NCBI GenBank assembly: GCA_037367405.1
Contig: JAZKJV010000388.1
Coordinates: forward strand, 496,001-560,000
DNA from: Ottelia alismoides
Lineage: Eukaryota; Streptophyta; Magnoliopsida; Alismatales; Hydrocharitaceae
Length of the DNA stretch: 64,000 nucleotides
Direction: 5' to 3'
Made by a program: the position numbers and the translations under genes. This document shows, one piece after another, positions 42,419 to 54,570 of the stretch. Under the pieces are notes generated by a model. That model saw only the letters and a list, made by a program, of their open reading frames with translations, did not search any database and was not told the DNA's origin. Within the stretch, counting starts at the first letter, position 1. Each line of letters starts with the position of its first letter.

Positions 42419-43907
42419 CTTGATCTGGCGAGTAGGGCGGATGAGATCTGGAGAAACTATGATCACAAAACAAACCCCCGGTTCACCAACGCGACGCGAG
42501 CTGAAGACCGTGAAAGTTCGGTCAAATTATCTTGTCAATTTTATTAGGTGAACACACAAAATATCAGAGCGCTTACGTGACCTGTTAGGATACCCGATGC
42601 TACCCCAACCGACTGGCCCGCACGGAAGAGTCGGTAATCAGTCGGGACTAGCACCGGAGGGCTCTACCAAGGGTGCGAGTCACTCTCTCGCGCATCCAAA
42701 CCATACAATGAGGGGGTTGCTCTCCCCAAGATAAAATTTTTAGGGTGAGCGTCTTTTAAGATCAATAGTGTTAACCAGTCCCAATTTTATGGTTTTTCTT
42801 TTAAATATTTTTCAAATCAAAACAAAAGGCCTAACGAATTTTTCGGTTCTCCTGATTATTTAGTCCAAAACAGGGGGGAGAAGACGAAAAAGCCGATGCG
42901 CGATGAAATCAATGATGCATGCTGAGTAAGAAATGCGTACCTTGTCTCCAGCACTCTACATGCAAGTGATCCGCGCAGAATTTAAAGACTGGAAAGTAAA
43001 CTACCTAAATGATGCAACGGGAAAAACCGAGTCCTAGACGAGCAATTTCTATCGCAAGAACCGTCTAACCGGTCACCGACCTCCAAGCCAAAGGGTCCGG
43101 TCTTGGCCCGTCCCTCCTCTGTCCGACAAATCGGAGGGTAGGAGAAAGCGCTTTACAGGACGGGCTGCGGCACGTAGGCTACGAAGGAGATGAATCAGTT
43201 ATTTTTATTAATTGATTATTAGTGAGTCCAATTAGCGTTCTATAGGAACAAACAAGCAGTTAGGTGTGGGGACCCCACTAATTACGACACAAGCAAGAGA
43301 AATTCCTAAGTCTAGGGGCTCGATGAAAACCGCGTAAACACCGGAAAAGGCAGTAAGAAAATAAAAGAAAACCAAAACCGCGTAAAAAGCCGCGAAAATC
43401 CTAAGGGTCCCCCGAGCACACCAGTGCTCGGCGAAACAGACCCACTAAGCAAATATAGTCCACTAATGTCCAGTCTCTGGGAGTCCCTATATTATTACAA
43501 TAATAATGAAATAAAAATGAAAATCCTCTCCCACTCGACTCTCTCTCACTCTCTCCTGCGGCTCCGCAAAGAAAGGAGCCGCCTCCGAATCCCGCGGTTG
43601 CGTCGGCTTCTCGAAATCAGCCGCCTCGGTCCTCGGGCCCTTGCAAGAAAAAGCAGAGTGGTCAGAACCAGATAATCAAATAATAAAAATGAAAAATAAA
43701 TGGAAATAAAAATGAGGGTATATATGCAAAAATACAAAATAAAATAAACACTCAAAATAATAAAAACAAAAATAAAAGAAAAAGAAAATAAAATAAAATA
43801 AAAATGAAAATATAAACAAAAGCCGCGAAAAAGCCGCGAGCTTTGAAAGAGCCGCGAAAAGCCGCGAAAACAAAAACAAAGCAGAAACAAAAACTACTAA
43901 GCCGTGC
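42419..43907 (-). other. C1 5' leader
   Basis: About 1.5 kb between PBS and gag on the minus strand. It lacks the TCCGAAGTAT triplicate of A2. The A-rich low-complexity run 43676-43830 holds nothing recognisable. Frames in it (43424-43912) are low-complexity artefacts. Confidence 0.7.
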
Positions 43908-43925
43908 TCCACGGCAACGGCACCA
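43908..43925 (-). other. Primer binding site of C1 (tRNA-Asp type)
   Basis: TGGTGCCGTTGCCGTGGA on the minus strand, three bases from the LTR end. Two differences from the A2 site. Confidence 0.85.
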
Positions 43926-43928
43926 TTC

Positions 43929-46900
43929 TGATGAGCGACCTGAAGGCTAGGGTATAGGTGCTAAAGTGGTCGTTGCGACCCATGCGATCAAGTCGGCTCA
44001 ATCAAGAAAAATGAACCACTAATATCAATAAAATCAGATAAAACCAAAATAACGGTCCTGCTATTTGATTAACCTGGTATAGCACCCAGGGTCGAACTCA
44101 AGGAGCACGGATTGGCCTTACGGCCTACGAAGTAGTAAAAAGGAATAAAACAAAAGAACAAAATATTTTTTGTGGTTTTTTAAATATTTTATATTTTTTT
44201 GGATTTTTAATGGATTGAGAAAATAAGAAAAACAAAGAAAACACATTTCAACAATTTATTTAAGGCACTAAAAATCAACCAAAAATTCAAACAAAAATAT
44301 TTTTATGTATTTTATATTTTTTAGTGTTTTTGGTGAATTTTTGATAATTTTCTGATGTTTATCTAATTTTCTAAAAATCAAAAAGTGAAACAAACAGTGG
44401 GTACTGTCCAGCCGAGCCAAAAAGCCCTAGATAAAATATCTAAGAGCCTCAAAATGGCCTGGAGGTAATTTTCCTGTAAAGAAGATGAAACAAGGAAAAT
44501 TTATGTACCACTTTTATTATTTTTGGATTTTTAATTTATTTACTAGAATTTTTATAGGTTTTTGAGTGCTTTTAAGTTTTTAGTGATTTTCAGTAATGAA
44601 AAATAGCCAAAAATGGCTCGAAAATCAAACTAAGCAAGACAAACAGTGGGTAATTTTTATAGAATTTTTAAATGAGTTTTGATATTTTTTTTTGTGATTT
44701 TTCAAGTTAGACAGTAGCAAAAAGGAAGATTTTTGAATTTTTAAAAATATCAAATGAAATCAAAATTATCCTAAAAAATCCACAAAAATTTTACATCATG
44801 GAAGGAGCCATATATCCAATTTTCGTTGGATTTGGAGGTGATTTGCTATTTTATTCAAAAATAAAGAGAGGGTACTGTGCACAGGGACCAAAGTGCAAAT
44901 ACCCAAAAGTCTGGGGGGTCTGGTGCAAAATACCCAGCAAAACACGCGCCACGCGCGTGCCTGGGGCACTCAGGGACCCAAATGTAATAAAAATAAGTCC
45001 CGAGGACTTATTGGTAACAGGTACCAAAAGTCTAAGGGCCTATCTGCAAAACACCCAAAATATATCGCACATGCTCAAATAAACCACACACAGGGGTATA
45101 AATGCAAATAGATAAAACTTTTCATTCATTCAATAACATCCAGAACTACAGGGGTCTCTACTGCAAATAAACCAAAATATCACGTGTCGATGCACGTGTC
45201 CACAACTGGCAGGGGTATAAATGCAAATAAAATAAAGCACAGGGTCCACTATGCAAATAGCCCTAAAACTAAACAACTGACTTTAATATTTACAGGACTA
45301 AAATGAAATAAAAATAAAGACAGGGCCTAAGGGTAAATTACCCTTTATTATGCAGAGGGGCTGGATGGCTGTCACGTGGCTGATCGAGCGGTCGAGGGCA
45401 GGTGGCACTCCAGCGCTGGTGTCCTCGGGCTGATCCAACGGTAACGGCCGAGCCACGTGTCGATCTAACGGTTGGGATCAGACTCCTCAGATCTGATGTC
45501 AAAGGGGGCTCCAGGAACGAACGGTCCGGATGGCGCCTGGAGCAGGAGGCTGATCCGACGACGATGGAGGATGCTGGAAGAATAGGTGCCCAGCGAGACT
45601 CGCCGGGCTCGGGCGTGCGCTATGCTCCTCCTTGGAGCACTCTGATGGTCGGAGAAGAAAGCTGGGGTGCTCCTGCGTCTGCTGCGATGCTCCGATGATC
45701 GAGCCGAGCTCCGAGGAGCTCGGGCGAGGTCGGCGGAGCTGGGCCTCCTGGCCTGAATGACCGAAGCCCTCAGATAGGCTCGGTAGCACCTGCAAAATAG
45801 CTCAGGAGACTCGCGGGTCGAGGGCAAACTGCCTCGACCCGGTTAGGCGAAGTGGGGGTGAACTGTGGGTCGAAGCGGCGAGCTCCGGCGAAGGTGGTGG
45901 ACGGAAGAGCTCGACTCCCAGCTCCTGTGCGAGCTGGGTTGGCTGGAGGGGTGAAGAAGGTGCGCGGGGAGATGGCGAAGGCGATGGTCGGTTCCGATGA
46001 TCAAGCGGAGTGAAGGGATGGTCGGAATCGAAGATATGCGGCGGCGGTGCGATTTGGGCGTAAACGGAAATTAAAGGAAACGGGAAGCCTAAGGGGTTAC
46101 CTGGGTGGTCGGAGAGACTGGGGAGGAGCTGCTGAAGCTCCTGGTCGTTGCCTCAAGGATCGTCTCGCTCCGAGGCTCGGAGCTCACGCGGGTGGCGGAG
46201 CTTCGGCGGCTGGGCTCGCCGGATCGATGGCCAAGCTCCCTCTCCTCGCTTCGACAGGTCGGGACGCAAGCTGTCACTCTTGCGGGCGCTCTGGAGCTCA
46301 CTGGGGGTGGAGGCAAGTGACCAAAGAAGGAAATGGAGGTGGCGGAGCTCGACCTATATACGCTGGAGGGTCCGGGAAAACGAGCGCGGGTAGGGCATTC
46401 TGGAGCGCGGATCTCGAGGTGGATTCCCCGGCGAGGTTGACGGATATGACGTGAGCAATTCGGACCCGGGGTTTAGGCAAGGCATGATCGGGTTTGGTTG
46501 CGAAAAATCTGAGAAGATGGGTCGGGCAACACAGACCCGTGAGAAGTGGTCCTGGGGGGGGAGTTGACCGGGCGGTCAACATCCCCAGGACCCAATGGAA
46601 TTCGGCCACGTGGCTGGATCTTCAAGCACAAAATAAGGTAGCTAGGGGCCGAATTTGCAAAAAGTTAAAACATGAAAGATTTTTATTTTATTTTTTTCTA
46701 TTTTTTGGTGATTTTTAATAATTTTTTAGAAATAAAAATAAGGTATATACATATTATGTAATACATAGGTATATGTACACTATTAGGGTTTTTGATTTTT
46801 TTGATTTTTAATTATTATTTTTATGCAATTTTATTCCTATTTTATATTTTATTTATTCATAGAATAAAATAAGGAATAAAAAAGTATTTTTATTTTATTT

Positions 46901-47558
46901 TTATTATTTATGTATATAGGTAAACTAAATATATATGTACATCTATATACATGGTATATGTACAATGTATTTTTGTATTTTTAATTTTGTTATTTTTATT
47001 TTGTTTTTGTTTTAATTGTTTTTATTTTATTTATTTACAATACATAACATAAAATATTTACAAAAATTATAAAAGTTAATTTTAAATATTTACATGGCTA
47101 AATAAATATGTATGTGAGTCTATGTACAAAGTGACTATACAAGAAATGTTTTTGCTTTCTTTTTGATTTTTAAATTTTTCTTTTGATTTTATATTTATAA
47201 ATAGATACAAGTATTTACAAGCATAATTTAAGCTCTTTTTGTTGAGGAAAATACTTTTATTTATTTACATAGGTATTTACACACATGAGCCCCTATCTCC
47301 CTCTACTTTGGCTTTTATGCGGTCAGGCCCATGCTGAGCCCTCCCTTGGGTTAGGTTGCTCAATATTTATTCTAAATATTTCCCTCTTTTTCTTTTTGAT
47401 CTTTATTCTTTTATTTTTGCACAAAAACATGCTAATTATAGGTTTTTACACAATGCATGCTTTTGGTAATTATTCCTATTTACACATATCTACATGTATT
47501 TGCAAAGTTTTTTGTAGCTAAAATATAAGAATAAAGAGTGATGAATGAGTATTCATCA
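43929..47558 (-). repeat. C1 5' LTR (3630 bp)
   Basis: Same layout and length as 29856-33485. It holds the intron candidate 45790-46100, the W-box hairpin 46563-46580 and an intact CCACGTGG G-box at about 46606, which the other copy has lost. Confidence 0.9.
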
Positions 47559-47563
47559 GCGGC
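47559..47563. repeat. Target site duplication of C1, right copy (GCGGC)
   Basis: Partner of 29851-29855 with one mismatch. Confidence 0.75.
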
Positions 47564-48307
47564 GATCCCCCTCATGGCGATCTGGACTAAGGCAGTCATC
47601 GAAAATCCATGATCTGGAAATTGTCTCAAAAGATTAAGTAACCTCGACCACGAATATCTCAATGGTTCCTGGGGGTTAACTGAAATATCACGAATACATA
47701 ACCGCATCATATCAGCTCTACGTTAGGGGTAAAATCTCTGCAAAAATAGTGATCGTAAATCACCCCACGTAGCAATCTTCTTCCCCAACTCTCTATGCCA
47801 TCTCAAAGCTCTAGTCTGAAGTGAGAAAGGGAAGGTCATCAACATCAGATCCTCAGAAGTGATATCAAGGTATGATCGTAATTCACAAAAATCCTCAAAC
47901 TCAGATATATGCAGATATGGTTCTTCATGCACTCCTCCTAAAAATTTCGGCAGTGGATTAATGAACTCTAAATCCAAAATGAAGGGGCTCAATGTAGAAG
48001 CGGAGTGTGCTTCTTGATCGGTGTACTCATCCATCATCTCAAGATTAAAGTCATCTAAAGCTTGCAACTGCCCCATTTGATCTCCAATGGAATGCACTCT
48101 CATCTCAGCAAGGTAATCACTCAAATCTCGTATTTGGTCAATCTGGTCTCCTCGGGCGTTACTCACAACATATCCTGAATGGAAAGGTGAATAATGAGAA
48201 GATGAGAAATCAGTCGGAGTTCCGACCTCCCAAGAGAGTGGGCGAGAATGATGGGAATTAAATGAAGAAGCCGCAAAATCCAGCTGAAGTGAAATGTGAC
48301 CCATCAT
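47564..48307 (-). pseudogene. gag: N1 gag-like ORF, N-terminal part with capsid core
   Basis: Starts MMGHISLQ, the same start motif as A2 and C1. Residues about 119-195 match the gag core (LPKFLGGVHEEPYLHISEFE, then FPFSL, W, and LFLQRFYP), as in A2 PKFHGLPTEEPHLHLQEF. A single in-frame TAA at 47723-47725 follows RFYP. The frame then goes on (RADMMRLCIRD) up to the C1 insertion and continues at 29850. The TAA fits a C-to-T change of CAA. A Gag without enzymes suggests a parasite of autonomous relatives that still supplied, or interfered with, particle protein (inference). Confidence 0.8.
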
Positions 48308-49638
48308 GAAGAGAGGGAAATGAGAATGATGAAGAGAGGGAGGGTGGGATAGAAGAGAGTGAAAGAAAGAGAAGGTGACTGCTAATGCTAGAAGATAAAC
48401 GTAACCAACTCACACCAAAGACATTCAAACACGAAGCAAACCCCCAATTCACCAACTCTACGCAATGTGAAGCCATGAGATCTAGTCTTTTATCTTTTCA
48501 ATTTTAGAGTTATGTGATCAAATAAAAGTTGTACAAACACTTAGGAGGCTTGAATGGGATTTGGACACTACTCCTTAGTGTGTACGCGAGCAATTAAAAG
48601 CACAAACAATGGGTTGCTCTCCCAATACAATGGTGAATCAATTACATTTAATTTTAGAAGTCAAGTTCAATTAGCAGTCCCAATTTTATTTGTTATCACT
48701 TTTTTTGAATTTTTAATAAGAAATGCACGAGCATATCGAGGAGTCGATTCCTTTAAGCACTTAGATGATCAAAATCAGAGGTAGAGAGACGGAAAAGCAA
48801 CGCAAGCGGCAAATAAATGATGTATGCTAAAGAGAAATGCTCACCTTACCTCCATCACTCTACATGCAAAGATGCTCAGCAGAATTGAAACCTATCTATA
48901 TGCAAATGTAATCCGATGAAATCGCCCTAAGTTTCAAAAATTGCTATTAGCGTGAAGAACCGATGCTAATGACTTAGAATGGGACCGAAGTGTCCGGTCT
49001 TGGAGTCTCCTCGGTACCCACCGTAACGGGTCCTGCAAGCGCTGTATGGAGAACTCTCGCAGCGCAGTGATTCCAAGACTAAGTGAGAAGCAATTCAAAA
49101 TTTGACTAAGTCCAAACGTTGACTATAGGCACATGCAAATATATTAGGTGTTTGGCCTTAATCTATCGCAAGCAATCCTAAAGCTAAGGGCTCAATCACA
49201 CAAAATAAGGAAAATAAAATCGAGAAAACAAAGGGAAAAATGCGATGAAAACCGTGAAAACCCGCGGTGAGCCCCCAAGTGAACAGACACTTGGAAATTA
49301 GGCCCGAAAGTCTAGAGTTCGGAATACCTGTACTATTACAAATAATAGGTCTCTCTCTCACAAAAATTACACAAGTAAATAAATGCACAAAAAATTGCTA
49401 AAAATGTGACTATCTTCCTAAGTCCTCCCCTTCTCCTTCAATGCTAGGTCAGAAGTCTCACATCGCCTTCACGTGGGTGCCCAGACGCCTTGAGTAGAGC
49501 GCTTCCCTCGATCCACGGTTCCTCGCACAATGTCAACAAGAGAAGATGATTAGACAAGTCAAACAATTATATCAATTAAATGAGCAAAATATAGACAAAT
49601 ATCACAATCAAGCAAAAAACCGATCTATGCACTGTTGC
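48308..49638 (-). other. N1 5' leader
   Basis: 1.3 kb between PBS and ORF on the minus strand. It resembles the other leaders in overall layout only. No ORF or RNA gene is supported in it. Confidence 0.65.
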
Positions 49639-49656
49639 TCCCCGACTACGGCGCTA
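49639..49656 (-). other. Primer binding site of N1, degenerate
   Basis: TAGCGCCGTAGTCGGGGA on the minus strand, two bases from the LTR end. It differs from the A2 site at three positions, including the first G of the invariant TGG. Confidence 0.8.
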
Positions 49657-49658
49657 TT

Positions 49659-52600
49659 TGATGAACCCAAAATTCTGGCGGTTGTGTATTCCACACAAGG
49701 CGGGAACACAGTCGATGCGTTGACCGCTCAGAAATCAAGATTTAATCAATAATTAACCCACAACAAAGATCAAGCAATGAAAAGCGGTGCGGAGTTAAAA
49801 TTTATTATAACTCTAAAAAATATGTGTATAGGGCAAGTAATGTAGAGTATCAAACACAAGAAGCAAACATGTAGATCGGGGCAATCAAGCTCAAATGCGA
49901 ATGTGATGTATTTGTCTATACAAGTGCTATTTTTTACGGGTTTTTATTTTTTATTTTGATTTGATTTTTGATTTTATATTTTTATATTTTGATTTTTAAT
50001 TTTCTTATTTTATATTTCCTTTTTATTTTAATAAGGATATAAGACTATATAGGATATATATATATATACAAGAGAGATGAGAGAGAGATAAAAATAGGTA
50101 AAAATATTCAAAATACATGAAATAAAATCTTTTTGTGTTTTAGTCAATTTTGCAAATGTTTCTAGATTTTTTTAGAAAAAAGTAATAAGATAAAATGAGC
50201 AATTCTAAACTAGGAAAAATAAGGCAAATAGGACACTAAAAAAACAATACTACCACTAGTTCAAAATGAAGTCCTAAAATTATACCTATATTTTTCCTAG
50301 ATAGAGAAGATTATATCAAAGAAAACAAGACTTTGTTTTTGGATTTTTGACACTATTTTAATTTTTAGTGATTTTTGCAAGTTTTAAAGTGTTTTTGAGT
50401 TTTTGGACACTAGACCTAATATTACTGAATGCCTTTCGGATATGATATATATATAGATGAGAGAAAGCTACAGTATTTTTTGGTATTTTTTTAGATGTAA
50501 TGAATATACTAAAAATAAAAGACAACAGGAAGATAGAAATGATGTTTTTGAATTTTTTAACTACTCAACAATAAGATAAAAATACAACAAAAATCTTTGA
50601 TTGTAGAACAAACTCAGGGGCACACGAACATATTTTTAGATTTGTGAATAGATAAAAGGTGCTCCAGAAATAAATCAATCACTCAAAATATTGTAGAAAT
50701 TCTATAGGACACAAATCACAATATCTTTTGATGAAATTTGAACACAAATTCTGCCATACTAATTTCTACAACATATCCAAAAATGAGCAAGTGATATCAA
50801 GTATTGAAAGAGTTATTAACAAAATACACCAAATCAATACTCTGAATTCATAAATTTGCCACAAATAGTTCATACATCAGAAAATTTTGAAATTTGTATA
50901 CGACGTAGATCTTTAAAGCAGCTTTCTAAAAAAATCTCATAGAAAACAACGTTCAAATGAATGATTTAGGAGTGTTTAAGTGCAGGGGTACAGATGAAAA
51001 TATAAGAACGAAACTGCAGTTCAAAAATGTACAAGAACTTCTTGAAATAACCCAAAAACAGAGGGATTTTCTTGCAAAATGTCCCACTAATCCAGACGGC
51101 ATCAAGCTGCTCTTGGATAGTAAGGGTATGTACGTGAAATTTAAAAATAGTGAGGGATTATGCATAAAACTTCTACCCCTTGACTGGATGGTTAAGATTA
51201 GAAGGAGGGGGATAGATCCAACGATGGCTGCTATCCACCCCCTCCCTTATTCTTCTTCCTTCGAAAAACAGTAACAAAAAAGCCAATCCGAGGGCCGACG
51301 AAGTGCCACGCCGTGGAGCTCTGCGTGAGAGATGATGATGCAGCTATAGGACGTTCGGACGGATACATGCGAGTAGAAATGAAAGCTCGAGCGTGGGCTC
51401 GTCTTGCGTTATGCACACAAAAAATATATGGGGTGTATGGATTCTCCTATGGAAATGGTAGAAGGAGATGGTCTCCAGCAACCGTGCGTGGCCGGAGTTG
51501 GTTGAGGTTGCATGAAGGGAGTACGAAGAAGTGGATGAAGGCGGCAGTGAGGTGATTAGCCGAGACGAATGAGGATGGAGAAAAGTTGAAGATGATGGGT
51601 TGTTACACTACAACAAGAAGAAAAACTAAATTTAAAAGTTACCTACAAGAAGAAAAACGTAGCATGTGAAGGTAGTCGCCTATGGTGATCGATTCTCCGA
51701 TGAGAATGACCGGTCATGACCTCGATTCCGGCGGAGAAGAGGCTTGACAAGCTAAGAGCTTGTGATACAATGGAGCAAGAACACCAAGGGATCACACCAA
51801 TGGGAAGTGGCTCATGCCCACAACCTCTCTTTCACAAAGGAAATGGGAGCTAGAATGAAGGCTCCAATGGTGGATGAATTCAAAAATGGGAGATGAAGCT
51901 CTTTTATTTGGTGGAGGAATGGAAGAGATGATGGCTATTGGGGGAGGCCTCCACCAATGGGAGTAGACTATTTCAAAATTTTTTGGACACTAGTGATTGT
52001 CTTTATGTTCATGTGTCTAATAAAAAAAGAGAGGTCTTTTCCAATGAAAATATGTTTGAAATAAATAGTAAGAGACCTCAATATAAAAACTCAAATTATA
52101 AAACTTTCTCAAAATAATGTTATCCAGAATATTGCAGAACAATGCTTTTTTTTCAAAAGATGATAACTAAAAACATATTTTCTTGACGGTAGAAAATACC
52201 TATTTTGGATTTTTAGGATTTTTAGTTTTTTTTCTTGTTAATAATACAAAACTTGGAAATATTTTTGTTGATTTTTAATTTTATAAGATAAATAAAAAAG
52301 GCTAAAGATAGAGTACAAGACAAATTGACTTGTATAGAAAAGATCTATTTTTGTATCTTTTTGATTTTATATTTTTTAATTGATTTTATATTTTTAATAG
52401 AAAGTAGAATATAAAACTAAAAAAATGAAATTGAAATCTAAAGAAAAGGAGTTAAAAATGGAATCTATACAAAAGAAAGAAAAATCATAAACTATTGCAC
52501 GTTAGGGGTCCAAAACCTAACTTTTGCATTGTAACTCCAAAAAATATGAAACCACCTTCATTAAATAGCTTATTAAAAATTATATACATATAAAGTGAGT

Positions 52601-53125
52601 TTGATAGATTTTGAGTTTTTATTTGAGAGATACTGGTCTGAGAAGTTGGAATTTTGGAATCTTATTCAGATCATAACTCGTTATCTGTACATTATTTTTG
52701 GGTGAAATCAATTTTGTATTTTTCTATATTTTATTACCTACAATTTCCATGTTCATAGTTTCTTTATTTAAGGTATAGAAAGTAGAACTAAAAATAGGTC
52801 CCAAAAATAAATAAAGAATGAATTAAATAAAAGGGATTTTTATTGGTAGTTCAACCTTTATCTCCCCCTACTTTATTCCTTGTCGACCTAGTCATCGAGA
52901 TGCCTAGGTCTCAGGGTTTCGGGTCATAAAATATCTACAGTATTTTATTCTTTTTCTTTTCTTTTCTTTATTCTATAATTTTGGCTTCAAAAATCGTAAT
53001 TTAGACACTATATACACAATGATGCATGGATGCTAAAATGCATGAATTAAAGGTATTCACATGTATTTACTAGGGATTTTGAAGCCAAAATGATAGAATA
53101 AAGATGATGAAATGGAGGTTCATCA
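49659..53125 (-). repeat. N1 5' LTR (3467 bp)
   Basis: On the minus strand it starts TGATGAACCTCCATTTCATCA and ends GGGTTCATCA. Its first 250 bases match the family-A LTR start (the 'ccctactttattccttgtcgac' block near 52867 corresponds to 10999-11026). The last 430 bases match the remnant 8333-8765. The GC-rich part (51200-51560) is much shorter than in A or C. A plus-strand frame at 50957-51274 runs antisense through the periodic section and is not supported as a gene. Confidence 0.85.
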
Positions 53126-53130
53126 GGAAT
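53126..53130. repeat. Target site duplication of N1, right copy (GGAAT)
   Basis: Identical to 8328-8332. Confidence 0.9.
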
Positions 53131-54570
53131 GATGAATTTTTAGGGTTTTAAATTATTTTCTGTAAATAATTCTTGCGAAATTAATTTCTATGTCATTTTT
53201 ATTTCTTCTTATTTTTAATTTTATTTTGCATTTCCCTCTCAATAGATACTAACTGTATTTTCTCTCTTAGCAGATAACTCAGCGCAATTTTCTATATAAA
53301 TTCAAGGATCTACGAAGAAGAAGATTGTTTTTAATTTTATTTTGTGCGCGAGTTTAGATTAAGATTTTAATTTCTACATTATTTATAGGGTCCCTCTCTT
53401 TGAACCCTGATTCTTGTAATAATTTGGACTGGACTCTCTATAGTGTGTCAGGTCTGTTTCAACCCCTTTTATGTGGTTGGGACTCGAGTTGAGTGGCGTA
53501 GGAATTAGGCACACATACGCAAGCTTAGTTATTTGCTTTTGATTGTGCTCGTAATTTTTAGGCCACACACTTTCATTAACTATACACAATATAGATCATT
53601 TTGCTTAGCCAAATTGTTAAATCTATTCTTCTCGCTAATGGAACTATCTGTTTAGGGCATTTTCATCTGTACATACCATTTAATGTAACTTTTAGTTCCT
53701 TGTATTGCATTCCGCATGAAGAACGCGAGGAATCACTATAATTCTTCTTCTCAGCATGTCATTGATTTAAACGCGTGCATTGGTTTTCTCGACCCTCTAC
53801 TCAGTTTTTACAATGTAGGATTTAAAGTAATTGGGACTGATCGGTAGGCATGATTTTCTATGCTCACATAAGACTCAAGTGATAACCCTAATTTAAAACT
53901 ATGACTTCTAATCAAGGTGACTATATATAAAATTAACATAAAATTAAGCCTTGTGTCTGGTGGAGAGAACCCAATCATTGTTTTTCTAAGGACAAGAATC
54001 GCACAATTACGATATAGCCAAAATTTGGAGGCTTCATTTTGACTATTAGATTCAAAAACAACTAGCTACTTTTCAGTGAGGGAACTACAGTCTCCCCTAG
54101 AAGATTGGGTGATTAAAGGACAACGTGTAAGGCAGCGTCCTAAAGTATCACGGGTAGCCGCTCTACGGGCTGTATTGAAACCAAAACTGGTTGAAAGTAG
54201 ATGCAACTAGCCATATGAATTCGGGCCAGTCTTTGTGACACTCTCCTGAACCTAAAGCTCCGCTTAATCTGCTTAAAGAGTATATTGCCACTAATTTAAA
54301 ATTGAAAAGATAAGTGGCTGAACTCTAACGTGCCTTTACAATTGTTGAGTTGAGAATCTACATGTTTGAATTGTATTTGCTTTGCATGTTTATTCTCAAT
54401 CATTTGACTCGTCTCTCATGATCTTATCGATTACCTTGACATCTGAGATGTATTTCACTGGGGAATTTTGTTCGGATCTTGTCGACACTTCACGAAACCC
54501 TTAGATTTTACGTATCTTCGGATTTGAGATGACCCTCTTCTCGAACCTACATGGTCTTGGGATGGTCCTC
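53131..54570 (+). other. B1 5' leader (continuation of the outer element)
   Basis: Resumes the plus-strand element whose PBS ends at 8330. Segments such as 'tattgcattccgcatgaag' and the stretch 53740-53800 match the reverse complement of the B2 leader near 62640-62700. It stops just before gag would be expected, because B2 is inserted at 54571. No gag of B1 is present in the window. Confidence 0.75.
54566..54570. repeat. Presumed target site duplication of B2, left copy (TCCTC)
   Basis: Five bases before the LTR terminus TGATGAACGC. The partner copy would lie beyond the window, so this is unconfirmed. Confidence 0.4.

Larger units (their letters stand above)
29856..47558 (-). mobile_element. 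C1: full-length but decayed Athila-type retrotransposon (17.7 kb)
   Basis: On the minus strand: 5' LTR 43929-47558, PBS 43908-43925, leader, gag-pol 42418-35577 (disabled), 3' UTR with hairpin array, polypurine tract 33486-33498 and 3' LTR 29856-33485. Both LTRs measure 3630 bp and differ by about 2-3 % in the stretches I compared. It was inserted into the coding region of N1 in the same orientation. Its LTR ends differ enough from families A and B to be a third family, though the proteins are close to A2. Confidence 0.9.
8333..53125 (-). mobile_element. N1: non-autonomous Athila-related LTR retrotransposon, split by A2 and C1
   Basis: Its termini are TGATGAAC...TTCATCA with GGAAT duplications. 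Read on the minus strand it has a 5' LTR (49659-53125), a degenerate tRNA-Asp PBS (49639-49656) and a leader. Next comes one gag-like ORF in two pieces (48307-47564 and 29850-28782), a 3' UTR with the conserved hairpin array, and a 3' LTR cut down to 433 bp. Removing A2, C1 and one copy of each of their duplications leaves about 9.2 kb, with no protease, reverse transcriptase, RNase H or integrase. The LTR sequence and U5 resemble family A, so a family-A relative is the likely source of its enzymes (inference). The two LTR remnants differ by roughly 6 % (by eye), which makes N1 older than both inserts. Confidence 0.85.

Noticed and set aside
50957..51274. Plus-strand frame of 105 codons
   Set aside because: Antisense to the N1 LTR through its periodic section. 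The apparent peptide comes from repeat words and has no known homologue.
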